Below, one piece after another: positions 57,544-64,000 of a stretch of DNA of 64,000 nucleotides (position 1 is its first letter; the number at the start of each line of letters is the position of its first letter). This stretch comes from Hyphomicrobium_A sp035517115 (lineage in GTDB: Bacteria; Pseudomonadota; Alphaproteobacteria; Rhizobiales; Hyphomicrobiaceae), in contig DATIZL010000010.1 of the NCBI GenBank assembly GCA_035517115.1, forward strand, positions 26,993 through 90,992. Reading direction: 5' to 3'. A program made the translations under genes and the position numbers. The notes under the pieces are model-generated. The model searched no databases, was not told the origin of the DNA, and saw only the letters and a list, made by a program, of their open reading frames with translations.

Positions 57544-57870
57544 ATGCGCCAGCACATGCTCGGGGCGATGGCGGGCGTCCTGGCGCTGGTGGCCGCGCTG
57601 CCCAAGGCCGCGGCCGACGACATCGCCAAGGGTGCTGAGCTCGCGCACGCGCTGTGCGCACAGTGCCACCTCAACGAAGGCCAGGGCGAGAAGCAGGGGA
57701 CGATGGGCATCCCGGGTTTCGTCGCCGTGGCGAACCGGCCGCGCCAGACCTTCGACGGCATCCTCGCCTGGCTCAAGTCGGTGCCGCCGATGATGCCGAA
57801 CCATCACCTGACGCAGGACGAGATGTTCGCGCTCGCCGCCTACATCATGTCGCTGCGCAAGGAACGATAG
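57544..57870 (+). CDS. Small secreted cytochrome c
   Basis: 108 residues from the ATG at 57544; AAGGAGAG lies ~7 bases upstream. After the signal peptide (LGAMAGVLALVAALPKAAA) the heme motif CAQCH appears in the context ALCAQCHLNEGQGEKQGTMG. The axial Met is probably within PPMMPNHHLTQDEM. The fold is that of a one-heme class I cytochrome with a C-terminal helix (LAAYIMSLRKER). It is divergent from the DUF2892/SHOCT pair, which suggests a shared redox setting, though this is inference. Confidence 0.87.
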   Translation: MRQHMLGAMAGVLALVAALPKAAADDIAKGAELAHALCAQCHLNEGQGEKQGTMGIPGFVAVANRPRQTFDGILAWLKSVPPMMPNHHLTQDEMFALAAYIMSLRKER

Positions 57871-58006
57871 AGGCCGGCTCGCGTCGCGAAAGACTGGTGT
57901 TCATGCACCTTGTTCGCATGTACCTTGGCGCGGCCCCCGCAAGCGATTGCAGACTTGATACTTGGACTTGATACTTGGCTTGGCATTTCAGTGAGGAGTA
58001 TTGGCG

Positions 58007-58519
58007 ATGGCTGTAATTTCCTTCACGGCCGATGATGGGCGTCCCGACCAATTGGAATCGGACGCCATCGTTCGTGTCCGCCGGATTCTCGATTCCGAGC
58101 GTCAGCAGCACAACGCAAATACCAAGATCGTCTGGAGCAGGGACTCGTATGCGAAGGAGACACCGGCAGCATTCATTGGTCTGCTGACGAGCGTTGAGGG
58201 TGTATCGAAGTGGTTAGGGGAGCTCACCATGCCGGAAGGCTCTCCTGTATGGTTCAACGGCAAATTGTCGGAGGGCCCCATCCGGGTGACCCCGTCCAAT
58301 ATGCCGCCGGGGGCCAAGTCGGGACTGTTGATTGCGGGTAAGCTGCAATACGTGGCCAACACGGCTCAAGAAGTTCAGAATGTCGTGAAGGCCAAGGGCG
58401 GAACGGCGCTTCCTGTGCCGGGGGACTCAATTCTGGAGCTTCCGGCAAACGCGTGGGTCCGTGCGAAAGGGTGGATCGCCCCTTACGAGGTGTGGGACGC
58501 CGAGAGTCCGCAAGGCTGA
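58007..58519 (+). CDS. Hypothetical protein with lower GC content
   Basis: 170 residues from the ATG at 58007 (GAGGAG 7 bases upstream; a TTG two codons earlier is less likely). There is no signal peptide or helix. The sequence has short blocks VRVRRILDSERQQHNANTKI, AAFIGLLTSVEGVSKWLGEL, SPVWFNGKLSEGPIRVTPSN and NAWVRAKGWIAPYEVW. No family is recognised. Codon use is less GC-rich than its neighbours, and a short direct repeat (ACTTGATACTTGG-type, 57953-57979) lies just upstream, both compatible with recent acquisition. Confidence 0.6.
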   Translation: MAVISFTADDGRPDQLESDAIVRVRRILDSERQQHNANTKIVWSRDSYAKETPAAFIGLLTSVEGVSKWLGELTMPEGSPVWFNGKLSEGPIRVTPSNMPPGAKSGLLIAGKLQYVANTAQEVQNVVKAKGGTALPVPGDSILELPANAWVRAKGWIAPYEVWDAESPQG

Positions 58520-58550
58520 CGCTGGAGCCGGGCTCGGCAGCACCCGCGCG

Positions 58551-59825
58551 TCACATCAGCAGCGCCGGCGCGAGCCCGAGCGCGCCGACGGCGAGCGAGA
58601 CGACGGTGCCGCGCGCCACGACCTTTCCGAACCGCAAGCCGCCGGCCGTGGTGCCGAGCGCGACCTTGGTGAGGCTGTTCGCCACCACCGCGACCAGGAT
58701 GGCGGTTGCCGCGCCGGCAGGCGCCAGTCCCTGCGGGGCGAGCCGTGCGAGCGAGATGCTGATGGCGTCGACGTCGACGAGGCCGGAGACGGCGGCAAGC
58801 GCGACGGCGCCGTACGTGCCGGCCCAGCCTGACAGCAGTTTCGCGGCCACCGTGATGACCGCCAGCAGCGCGCCGAACTCGAGCACGACGGGCAGCTCGA
58901 ACGGATTCTTCAAAGTCAGGGGTTTTCCGACCGGGCTGTCCTCATGGCCCCAGTTCGCCAGATACCCGGCAATGCCGGCGAGCGTGAACGCGCCCAAGAG
59001 CAGTGGTGGCGCGAGGGGCGCGAGCAGCTCCGTGTTGAGGATGCCAACGATGACCAGCACGCGCAGCATCATGACCGCGTTCGCGATGAGTACGGCGCCC
59101 GCGAAGATGTTGCCGCGCTCGCCGTCGGCGCGGGCGAGCCGCGCCATGTTGAGCGTCACCGCGGTAGAGGAGACGAACCCGCCGGCGAGACCGGAGAGCA
59201 GCACGCCGATCGAAGGTCCCGCGAGGCGGATCGCCACGTAGCCGGCAAACGACAGCGCCGCAATGAGCACGGTCAGCAGCCAGATCTCGTGCGGATTGAT
59301 CGGAAACCAGGGGCTGAGCTCGCGATGGGGCAATAGCGGCAGCAGGATGACGCTCATCGCCAGCAGGGTGAGGCCCGCCCGCAGCTCCTCCCACGTCAGC
59401 CGCTTCACCCACTCGTGCAGCGCAGCCTTCAAGGCGAGGAGCAAGGCGGTAGCGACCGCGGCGGCCGCGGCGGCGGTCTTGTCCCCGATCACCGCGAGGG
59501 CGCCGAGGGCGAACGCCAGCATGGCCGCCACCACGGTGGTGGCCCCGAACGTCTTGTCATGCACCATCTCGCGATAGCGAAAGACGGCAATCGCCGCCGT
59601 GAACGCAGCGAACGCGAGGGCGAGCGCGATCACGCCCGCCTGTCCGGCGCCGAGCGCGAGCGCGCCCCAGATGCCGCCGAGCAGCCCCGCAAGGGTATGG
59701 GTGCGCAGACCGGCCGCGCGCTCTCCCTCGGCCTCCGCGCGCTGCTTCCAGCCGCGCTCTATTCCGATGATGAGGCCGATGGCGAGCGCGACCGCCAACC
59801 GCTCGACGAGCTCAAATGTATCCAC
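58551..59825 (-). CDS. MgtC/SapB-like plus DUF4010 membrane protein
   Basis: 424 residues with about 12 helices. The N-terminus has the MgtC/SapB pattern (ERLAVALAIGLIIGIERGWK, RAAGLRTHTLAGLLGGIWGA, FRYREMVHDKTFGATTVVAA). The C-terminal half is DUF4010, with AGGFVSSTAVTLNMARLARA, DVDAISISLARLAPQG and LVAVVANSLTKVALG. Such fusions are found widely in proteobacteria and may transport or sense divalent cations. The function is not proved for any member that I know of. No ribosome site is obvious at 59825. It converges with the 58007 gene. Confidence 0.82.
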   Translation of the reverse strand: MDTFELVERLAVALAIGLIIGIERGWKQRAEAEGERAAGLRTHTLAGLLGGIWGALALGAGQAGVIALALAFAAFTAAIAVFRYREMVHDKTFGATTVVAAMLAFALGALAVIGDKTAAAAAAVATALLLALKAALHEWVKRLTWEELRAGLTLLAMSVILLPLLPHRELSPWFPINPHEIWLLTVLIAALSFAGYVAIRLAGPSIGVLLSGLAGGFVSSTAVTLNMARLARADGERGNIFAGAVLIANAVMMLRVLVIVGILNTELLAPLAPPLLLGAFTLAGIAGYLANWGHEDSPVGKPLTLKNPFELPVVLEFGALLAVITVAAKLLSGWAGTYGAVALAAVSGLVDVDAISISLARLAPQGLAPAGAATAILVAVVANSLTKVALGTTAGGLRFGKVVARGTVVSLAVGALGLAPALLM

Positions 59826-60050
59826 GGGTCAACCGAAAGCAGGGTTCGAACGTGCAGCGGGCTCGGGGGCCCATCCTAACCATATGGTCCAATACCCCCG
59901 GTTGCCGCCCCGAGGGGACAAAGAGACAAATGCCACATATGGTCAATGCGACGCCGCAAAGTGTCCCGCACGCCCGTCATCGTCTTGATCGTCGATGACC
60001 ATTGCGGTACGAGGGATTAAGGGACACGGGCAAACCCAAGGGAGGGGAAA

Positions 60051-60194
60051 GTGGCCGTCGATTTGACTGGTGGAAGTCCTGAGATGGACTACGCTCAGGC
60101 CGAGCAGACCTACAACATGTTTCTGCGGTTGACGAAGATAATGATCGTCTTCCTGGTTCTGCTGCTGGCCGGGATGGGCTACTTCCTGACCTGA
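60051..60194 (+). CDS. Small aa3-type cytochrome oxidase subunit IV-like protein
   Basis: 47 residues starting at the GTG at 60051, which follows GGAGGGGAAA. The sequence has MDYAQAEQTYNMFLRLTKIM and a single helix (IVFLVLLLAGMGYFLT). This is the pattern of the small bacterial aa3 cytochrome c oxidase subunit IV found in Paracoccus and other alphaproteobacteria, which binds to the oxidase without being essential. In Rhizobiales it is often placed directly before the transhydrogenase genes, as here (104 bases before pntAA). Confidence 0.85.
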   Translation: MAVDLTGGSPEMDYAQAEQTYNMFLRLTKIMIVFLVLLLAGMGYFLT

Positions 60195-60297
60195 AGCCGG
60201 CGCGGGGCACGGGTTTGCCTTTTACGGAGTTAGCGGGCCGCTCGAGAGATTGCGCCAGCTGGGCGGCCGAAGGTCCTCCGCATAACTGGAAGAGTGC

Positions 60298-61440
60298 ATG
60301 GTCACCATAGCTGTAACGGCGGAGGGGACGGACGAGCCGCGCGTCGCGATTTCGCCCGAGACGGTGAAGAAGCTCGTCGGGCTCGGCGCCAAGGTGAAGG
60401 TCCAGTCGGGCGCCGGCGCGCGCTCGCGCTTTTCCGACGATGCGCTGCGGGCCCAGGGTGCCGAGATCGCTCCCACCGCCGCCGAGGCGCTGCGCGACGC
60501 CGACATTCTCTTCAAGGTGCGCCGCCCCTCGATGGACGAGGTGAGGGCGCTGAAGCCCGGCGCGCTCGTCATCGCCATGCTCGACCCCTACGGCGACCGC
60601 GCGGGCCTCGAGGGCCTCGCCGCCTCCAATGTGGCCCTGTTCACCATGGAGTTCATGCCGCGCATCACGCGCGCCCAATCCATGGACGTGCTCTCCAGCC
60701 AAGCGAACCTCGCCGGCTATAAGGCGGTCGTGGACGCTGCGGCCATGTTCGAGCAGGCGATGCCGATGATGATGACGGCGGCGGGCACGGTTCCCGCCGC
60801 AAGAGTTTTCGTCATGGGCGCCGGCGTCGCCGGCCTGCAGGCGATCGCCACCGCGCGCCGCCTGGGAGCGCAGGTGTCCGCCACCGACGTGCGCCCGGCG
60901 GCGAAGGAGCAGGTCGCCTCGCTCGGCGCGAAGTTCATCGCGGTCGAGGACGAGGAGTTCAAGCAGGCGCAGACGGCGGCCGGCTACGCCAAGCCCATGT
61001 CGGCCGAGTACCAGAAGAAGCAGGCCGAGCTGGTCGCTGCCCACATCAAGGGGCAGGACATCGTCATCACCACCGCGCTGATCCCCGGCCGGCCGGCCCC
61101 CAAGCTCATCTCGCGCGCCATGGTCGAGAGCATGCGGCCCGGCGCCGTCATCGTCGACTTGGCGGCCGAGCGCGGGGGCAATACCGAGCTGACACAGCCC
61201 GGCCAGACGGTCGAGGCCAACGGCGTGCGCATCTTCGCGCCGCTCAACCTCGCCGGCGAGATCGCGGTCAACGCCTCGAGCCTCTACGCCAAGAACCTCC
61301 TGACCTTCCTCGACACCATGATCGACAAGAAGGACAAGACGCTGAAGGTCAATTGGGACGACGAGATCGTCAAAGGCACGCTCATCGCCAAGGACGGGAA
61401 GATCGTGCACCCCAGCCTGACGCAGGGAGCCGCCTCATGA
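60298..61440 (+). CDS. pntAA: Proton-translocating NAD(P) transhydrogenase, alpha subunit part 1 (domain I)
   Basis: 380 residues. The NAD(H)-binding dI domain has the N-terminal EGTDEPRVAISPETVKKLV, the ARVFVMGAGVAGLQAIATAR Rossmann fold and the mobile loop around YAKPMSAEYQKKQAELVAAH. The split alpha subunit (dI separate from the membrane part) is the Rhodospirillum-type arrangement. With pntAB and pntB it couples hydride transfer from NADH to NADP+ to inward proton flow, giving NADPH. The stop codon overlaps the ATG at 61437 (ATGA). Confidence 0.97.
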   Translation: MVTIAVTAEGTDEPRVAISPETVKKLVGLGAKVKVQSGAGARSRFSDDALRAQGAEIAPTAAEALRDADILFKVRRPSMDEVRALKPGALVIAMLDPYGDRAGLEGLAASNVALFTMEFMPRITRAQSMDVLSSQANLAGYKAVVDAAAMFEQAMPMMMTAAGTVPAARVFVMGAGVAGLQAIATARRLGAQVSATDVRPAAKEQVASLGAKFIAVEDEEFKQAQTAAGYAKPMSAEYQKKQAELVAAHIKGQDIVITTALIPGRPAPKLISRAMVESMRPGAVIVDLAAERGGNTELTQPGQTVEANGVRIFAPLNLAGEIAVNASSLYAKNLLTFLDTMIDKKDKTLKVNWDDEIVKGTLIAKDGKIVHPSLTQGAAS

Positions 61441-61961
61441 GCCGCAACAAATCGCACCTCCTTCCCTCCCCCCTGGGGGATGGCAGAGCGACCGCAGTCG
61501 GGGTACCCCCCACCCCTAACCATTCCCCACGCGGGGAAGGGGGATTTCTGCGCAGCAGATGGCCTATGGCTGCTGCGATTCCACTCGCGCTGCTGACATT
61601 CACCACGCCGGCTTTCGCGGCTGGCGTGGGCGGCACCATCGAACCCGTCATCTACGAACTCACGGTGTTCGTGATGGCGATCTTCGTCGGCTACTACGTC
61701 GTCTGGAGCGTGACGCCCGCCCTGCACACCCCGCTCATGTCCGTCACCAACGCCATCTCCTCCGTGATCGTGGTCGGCGCGCTCCTGGCGGTCGCGGTCG
61801 AGCACGGCGGCCTCGACAGCTTCACGAGCTTCGACAGCAGCCTCGCCTCCAAGATCTTCGGCCTGCTCGCGCTCGCCATGGTGGCCATCAACATCTTCGG
61901 CGGCTTCCTCGTCACGCAGCGCATGCTCTCCATGTACAAGAAGAAGGGCGACAAGCGGTGA
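61437..61961 (+). CDS. pntAB: NAD(P) transhydrogenase alpha subunit part 2 (membrane domain), with N-terminal repeat insertion
   Basis: 174 residues from the ATG at 61437, coupled to pntAA by ATGA. Residues ~7-40 (HLLPSPLGDGRATAVGV, NHSPRGEGGFLRS) are not part of the family; they read like a translated GC-rich palindromic repeat. The family sequence starts around 43 (MAAAIPLALLTFTTPAFAA) and continues with GTIEPVIYELTVFVMAIFVG, TPLMSVTNAISSVIVVGALL, ASKIFGLLALAMVAINIFGG. An internal ATG at 61566 would give a normal ~131-residue protein without the insert. It forms part of the proton channel (dII) with pntB. Confidence 0.88.
   Translation: MSRNKSHLLPSPLGDGRATAVGVPPTPNHSPRGEGGFLRSRWPMAAAIPLALLTFTTPAFAAGVGGTIEPVIYELTVFVMAIFVGYYVVWSVTPALHTPLMSVTNAISSVIVVGALLAVAVEHGGLDSFTSFDSSLASKIFGLLALAMVAINIFGGFLVTQRMLSMYKKKGDKR
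61452..61556. repeat. GC-rich palindromic repeat inside the pntAB 5' end
   Basis: CCTCCCCCCTGGGGGA and CCCCACGCGGGGAAGGGGGA are short palindrome-like blocks flanking a GGGTACCCCC centre. The interval has the make-up of an intergenic palindromic element, and it keeps the reading frame open. No second copy with the same core was found in this window. Confidence 0.5.
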
Positions 61962-61995
61962 GCACTCGTACGATCGCCCACGGGGGACGCATGTC

Positions 61996-63402
61996 ATGTT
62001 GACGCCCAACCTCGTCGCCCTCCTCTACCTCGCCGCGGGTGTGCTGTTCATCCTTGCGCTGCGCGGGCTGTCGAGCCCGGCAACGTCGCGGCGCGGCAAC
62101 TATTCCGGCATGCTCGGCATGGCGATCGCCATGGGCACCACGCTCGCGATCGCCAACCCGCAGATTCCGCTCACCTGGTACCTGATCGCCGGCGGCCTCG
62201 GTGTGGGCGGCCTCATCGGCGCGGTGACCGCGCGGCGCATCCCCATGACGATGATGCCGGAGCTCGTCGCCGCCTTCCATTCGCTGGTCGGCCTCGCGGC
62301 GGTGTGGGTCGCGGCAGCCGCGCTCTATGCGCCGGACTCCTTCGGCATCGGCGAGCGCGGCGCCATCCACTTCGCGAGCCTGATCGAGATGTCGCTCGGC
62401 GTCGCCATCGGCGCCATCACGTTTACGGGCTCCGTCATCGCGTTCTTGAAGCTGTCGGGGCGCATGTCGGGCAAGCCGATCATCCTGCCAGCACGCCACG
62501 TCATCAACCTCGCGCTCTTCGCCGGCCTCGTCTACCTCATCTACCTGTTCTGCCTGTCGGGCGGAGCCGGCTGGCTGTTCTGGGCCATCACGCTGACGGC
62601 GATGCTGTTCGGCGTCCTGATCATCATCCCTATCGGCGGCGCCGACATGCCGGTCGTCATATCGATGCTCAACTCCTACTCGGGCTGGGCGGCCGCCGGC
62701 ATCGGCTTCACGCTGTCGAACATCGCGCTCATCGTCACCGGCGCCCTCGTCGGCTCCTCGGGCGCCATCCTGTCCTACATCATGTGCAAGGGCATGAACC
62801 GCTCGTTCATCTCGGTGATCGCAGGCGGCTTCGGCGGCGAGGTGGCGGGCCCCGCGGGCGGGGCCGAGCAAAAGCCCGTGAAGCTCGGCTCGGCCGAGGA
62901 CGCCGCCTACGTCATGAAGAACGCGGGCAAGGTCATCATCGTGCCGGGCTACGGCATGGCGGTGGCGCAGGCCCAGCACGCGCTGCGCGAGATGGCGGAC
63001 GCCTTGAAGAAAGAAGGCGTCGAGGTGAAGTACGCGATCCACCCCGTGGCGGGCCGCATGCCGGGCCACATGAACGTGCTCTTGGCGGAGGCCAACGTCC
63101 CCTACGACGAGGTGTTCGAGCTCGAGGACATCAATAGCGAGTTCCCGCAAGCCAACGTTGTCTACGTCATTGGCGCCAACGACGTGGTCAACCCGGCGGC
63201 CGAGACGGACAAGACCTCGCCCATCTACGGCATGCCGGTGCTGCAGGCGTGGAAGGCCGGCACGGTGCTGTTCAACAAACGCAGCCTCGCCTCCGGCTAC
63301 GCCGGCATCGACAACCCGCTGTTCTACAACGACAACACCGTCATGGTGCTCGGCGACGCCAAGAAGATGACGGAAGAGATCGTGAAGGCGCTCGCGCACT
63401 AA
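61996..63402 (+). CDS. pntB: NAD(P) transhydrogenase beta subunit
   Basis: 468 residues. The N-terminal ~250 residues are about eight or nine membrane helices (LVALLYLAAGVLFILALRGL, MGTTLAIANPQIPLTWYLI). The C-terminal NADP(H)-binding dIII domain has VIIVPGYGMAVAQAQHALRE, YAIHPVAGRMPGHMNVLLAE, VVYVIGANDVVNPAAETDKT and PVLQAWKAGTVLFNKRS. Together with pntAA and pntAB it forms the complete transhydrogenase. It follows pntAB by 34 bases. It is the last gene before a type A repeat and a truncated protease. Confidence 0.97.
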   Translation: MLTPNLVALLYLAAGVLFILALRGLSSPATSRRGNYSGMLGMAIAMGTTLAIANPQIPLTWYLIAGGLGVGGLIGAVTARRIPMTMMPELVAAFHSLVGLAAVWVAAAALYAPDSFGIGERGAIHFASLIEMSLGVAIGAITFTGSVIAFLKLSGRMSGKPIILPARHVINLALFAGLVYLIYLFCLSGGAGWLFWAITLTAMLFGVLIIIPIGGADMPVVISMLNSYSGWAAAGIGFTLSNIALIVTGALVGSSGAILSYIMCKGMNRSFISVIAGGFGGEVAGPAGGAEQKPVKLGSAEDAAYVMKNAGKVIIVPGYGMAVAQAQHALREMADALKKEGVEVKYAIHPVAGRMPGHMNVLLAEANVPYDEVFELEDINSEFPQANVVYVIGANDVVNPAAETDKTSPIYGMPVLQAWKAGTVLFNKRSLASGYAGIDNPLFYNDNTVMVLGDAKKMTEEIVKALAH

Positions 63403-63428
63403 AGCTGGCTCTCAGCCGCCCCCAGGGT

Positions 63429-63562
63429 GTCATCCTCGGGCTTGTCCCGAGGATCCATGTATCGACGGGTTGGACAACCGCAGTCGCGGGGAAGCGCTCA
63501 CGGATGCTTCCATTTTCGGAACATGCGGAGAGTTGGTTCCTCGGGACAAGCCCGAGGATGAC
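63429..63562. repeat. Interspersed inverted-repeat element, type A copy 3
   Basis: Left end GTCATCCTCGGGCTTGTCCC plus GAGGATCC, right end TCCTCGGGACAAGCCCGAGG plus ATGAC. The interior is ~75 bases and unlike copies 1 and 2. The final GAGGATGAC supplies a possible ribosome site and the ATG of the following gene. Confidence 0.82.
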
Positions 63563-64000
63563 CTTGCGCGTGCTCCTGCGCCTGGCATTGACGTGTGCAT
63601 TGGCCGCGCCGTGCCTCGCCGCCGAAGGGTTCTTCACCGACAACAAACCGCCCGCCGTCCGCGCGGTCTGGCCGTCGGTCTACGCCTACGTCTGCGAGGG
63701 CCGCGCCGGCACGTATACGGCGGCGGCGTTTCGCGTGAACAAGGCGAGCCGCGGACCGCTCGTGGACTATTACTTCATCACCGCCGGGCATGCGCTGGAG
63801 GAGTGCAAGTCGCCGCGGCCTTATCTGGCGGAAAATATCAACCAGCCGCAGTTCGAGAGCGATGGCATCACGCTGGCAAGCCCGCCGCAGCGGCTCAACG
63901 GACCGCAGCCGGTCTATGTCGATGGCGCCTACGACATCGCGGTGGTCAGGGCGACGGCGAGCGCGCGCGTGCCGATCGGGGAGCCGGTGCGGGTCACGGG
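63558..64000 (+). CDS. Trypsin-like serine protease, 3' truncated by the window edge
   Basis: The frame is open from the ATG at 63558 to the right edge (147 residues visible). The signal peptide is MTLRVLLRLALTCALAAPCL then AA. The catalytic His is in YYFITAGHALEEC and the catalytic Asp in GAYDIAVVRAT, spaced as in trypsin-like peptidases. The Ser region lies beyond the window. The ATG is the last part of a repeat element, with GAGG just before it, so the native start may have been replaced. Without the C-terminus the subfamily is not known. Confidence 0.75.
   Translation, partial: MTLRVLLRLALTCALAAPCLAAEGFFTDNKPPAVRAVWPSVYAYVCEGRAGTYTAAAFRVNKASRGPLVDYYFITAGHALEECKSPRPYLAENINQPQFESDGITLASPPQRLNGPQPVYVDGAYDIAVVRATASARVPIGEPVRVT

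Overview
The window is about 64 kb of GC-rich chromosomal DNA, by eye about two thirds G+C, and almost fully coding. The gene set points to an alphaproteobacterium of the Hyphomicrobiales (Rhizobiales) type: CpdR, GapR (DUF2312), the split transhydrogenase pntAA-pntAB-pntB next to a small aa3-oxidase subunit IV, a BA14K-like protein, DUF1036 overlapping pyruvate kinase, an intracellular PHA depolymerase, and possible ROSE-type and MmgR-type RNAs. I do not name a species. No prophage, CRISPR array, insertion sequence or replication origin was seen.

Left part (0-16 kb): the end of a PQQ-type dehydrogenase with a cytochrome c tail, lepA, small secreted proteins, a cold-shock gene, infA, a thermonuclease-family protein, a GGDEF cyclase, a methyltransferase, a frameshifted SRPBCC gene, an opgG-like glucan gene, and at 13.6-14.9 kb a group of very small membrane or secreted proteins. 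A GNAT gene and tRNA-Arg(CCG) follow.

Centre (16-35 kb): a frameshifted acyltransferase, polA, a free-standing pqqA, an ICMT-like methyltransferase, a cytochrome c, phaZ, asmA, speH behind a structured leader, a DUF459 protein, and the gltB-gltD glutamate synthase pair.

Right part (35-64 kb): hsp20 behind a ROSE-like thermometer, hisN, two tandem sRNA genes, two N-formylglutamate amidohydrolase-family genes, cpdR, tRNA-Val(GAC), rpmJ, a TPR protein, DUF1036-pykA, gapR, oxyR, a DUF882 protein, an L,D-transpeptidase, an orphan NtrC-type regulator, pepF, kup, an ABC1 kinase, a SHOCT/DUF2892/cytochrome c group, a MgtC/DUF4010 transporter, the pnt operon, and a truncated serine protease.

The genes are mostly housekeeping. 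Recurring themes are central nitrogen and carbon metabolism (gltBD, pykA, phaZ, pnt), cell envelope work (two M15/DUF882 proteins, L,D-transpeptidase, OpgG, AsmA), and redox chemistry (three c-type heme proteins, OxyR, the transhydrogenase). The most unusual signals lie in non-coding DNA: the speH leader, the tandem sRNAs, the orphan pqqA unit, the hsp20 leader, leaderless promoters, and interspersed inverted-repeat elements, one of which supplies a start codon. All calls come from reading the sequence; no database search was run.
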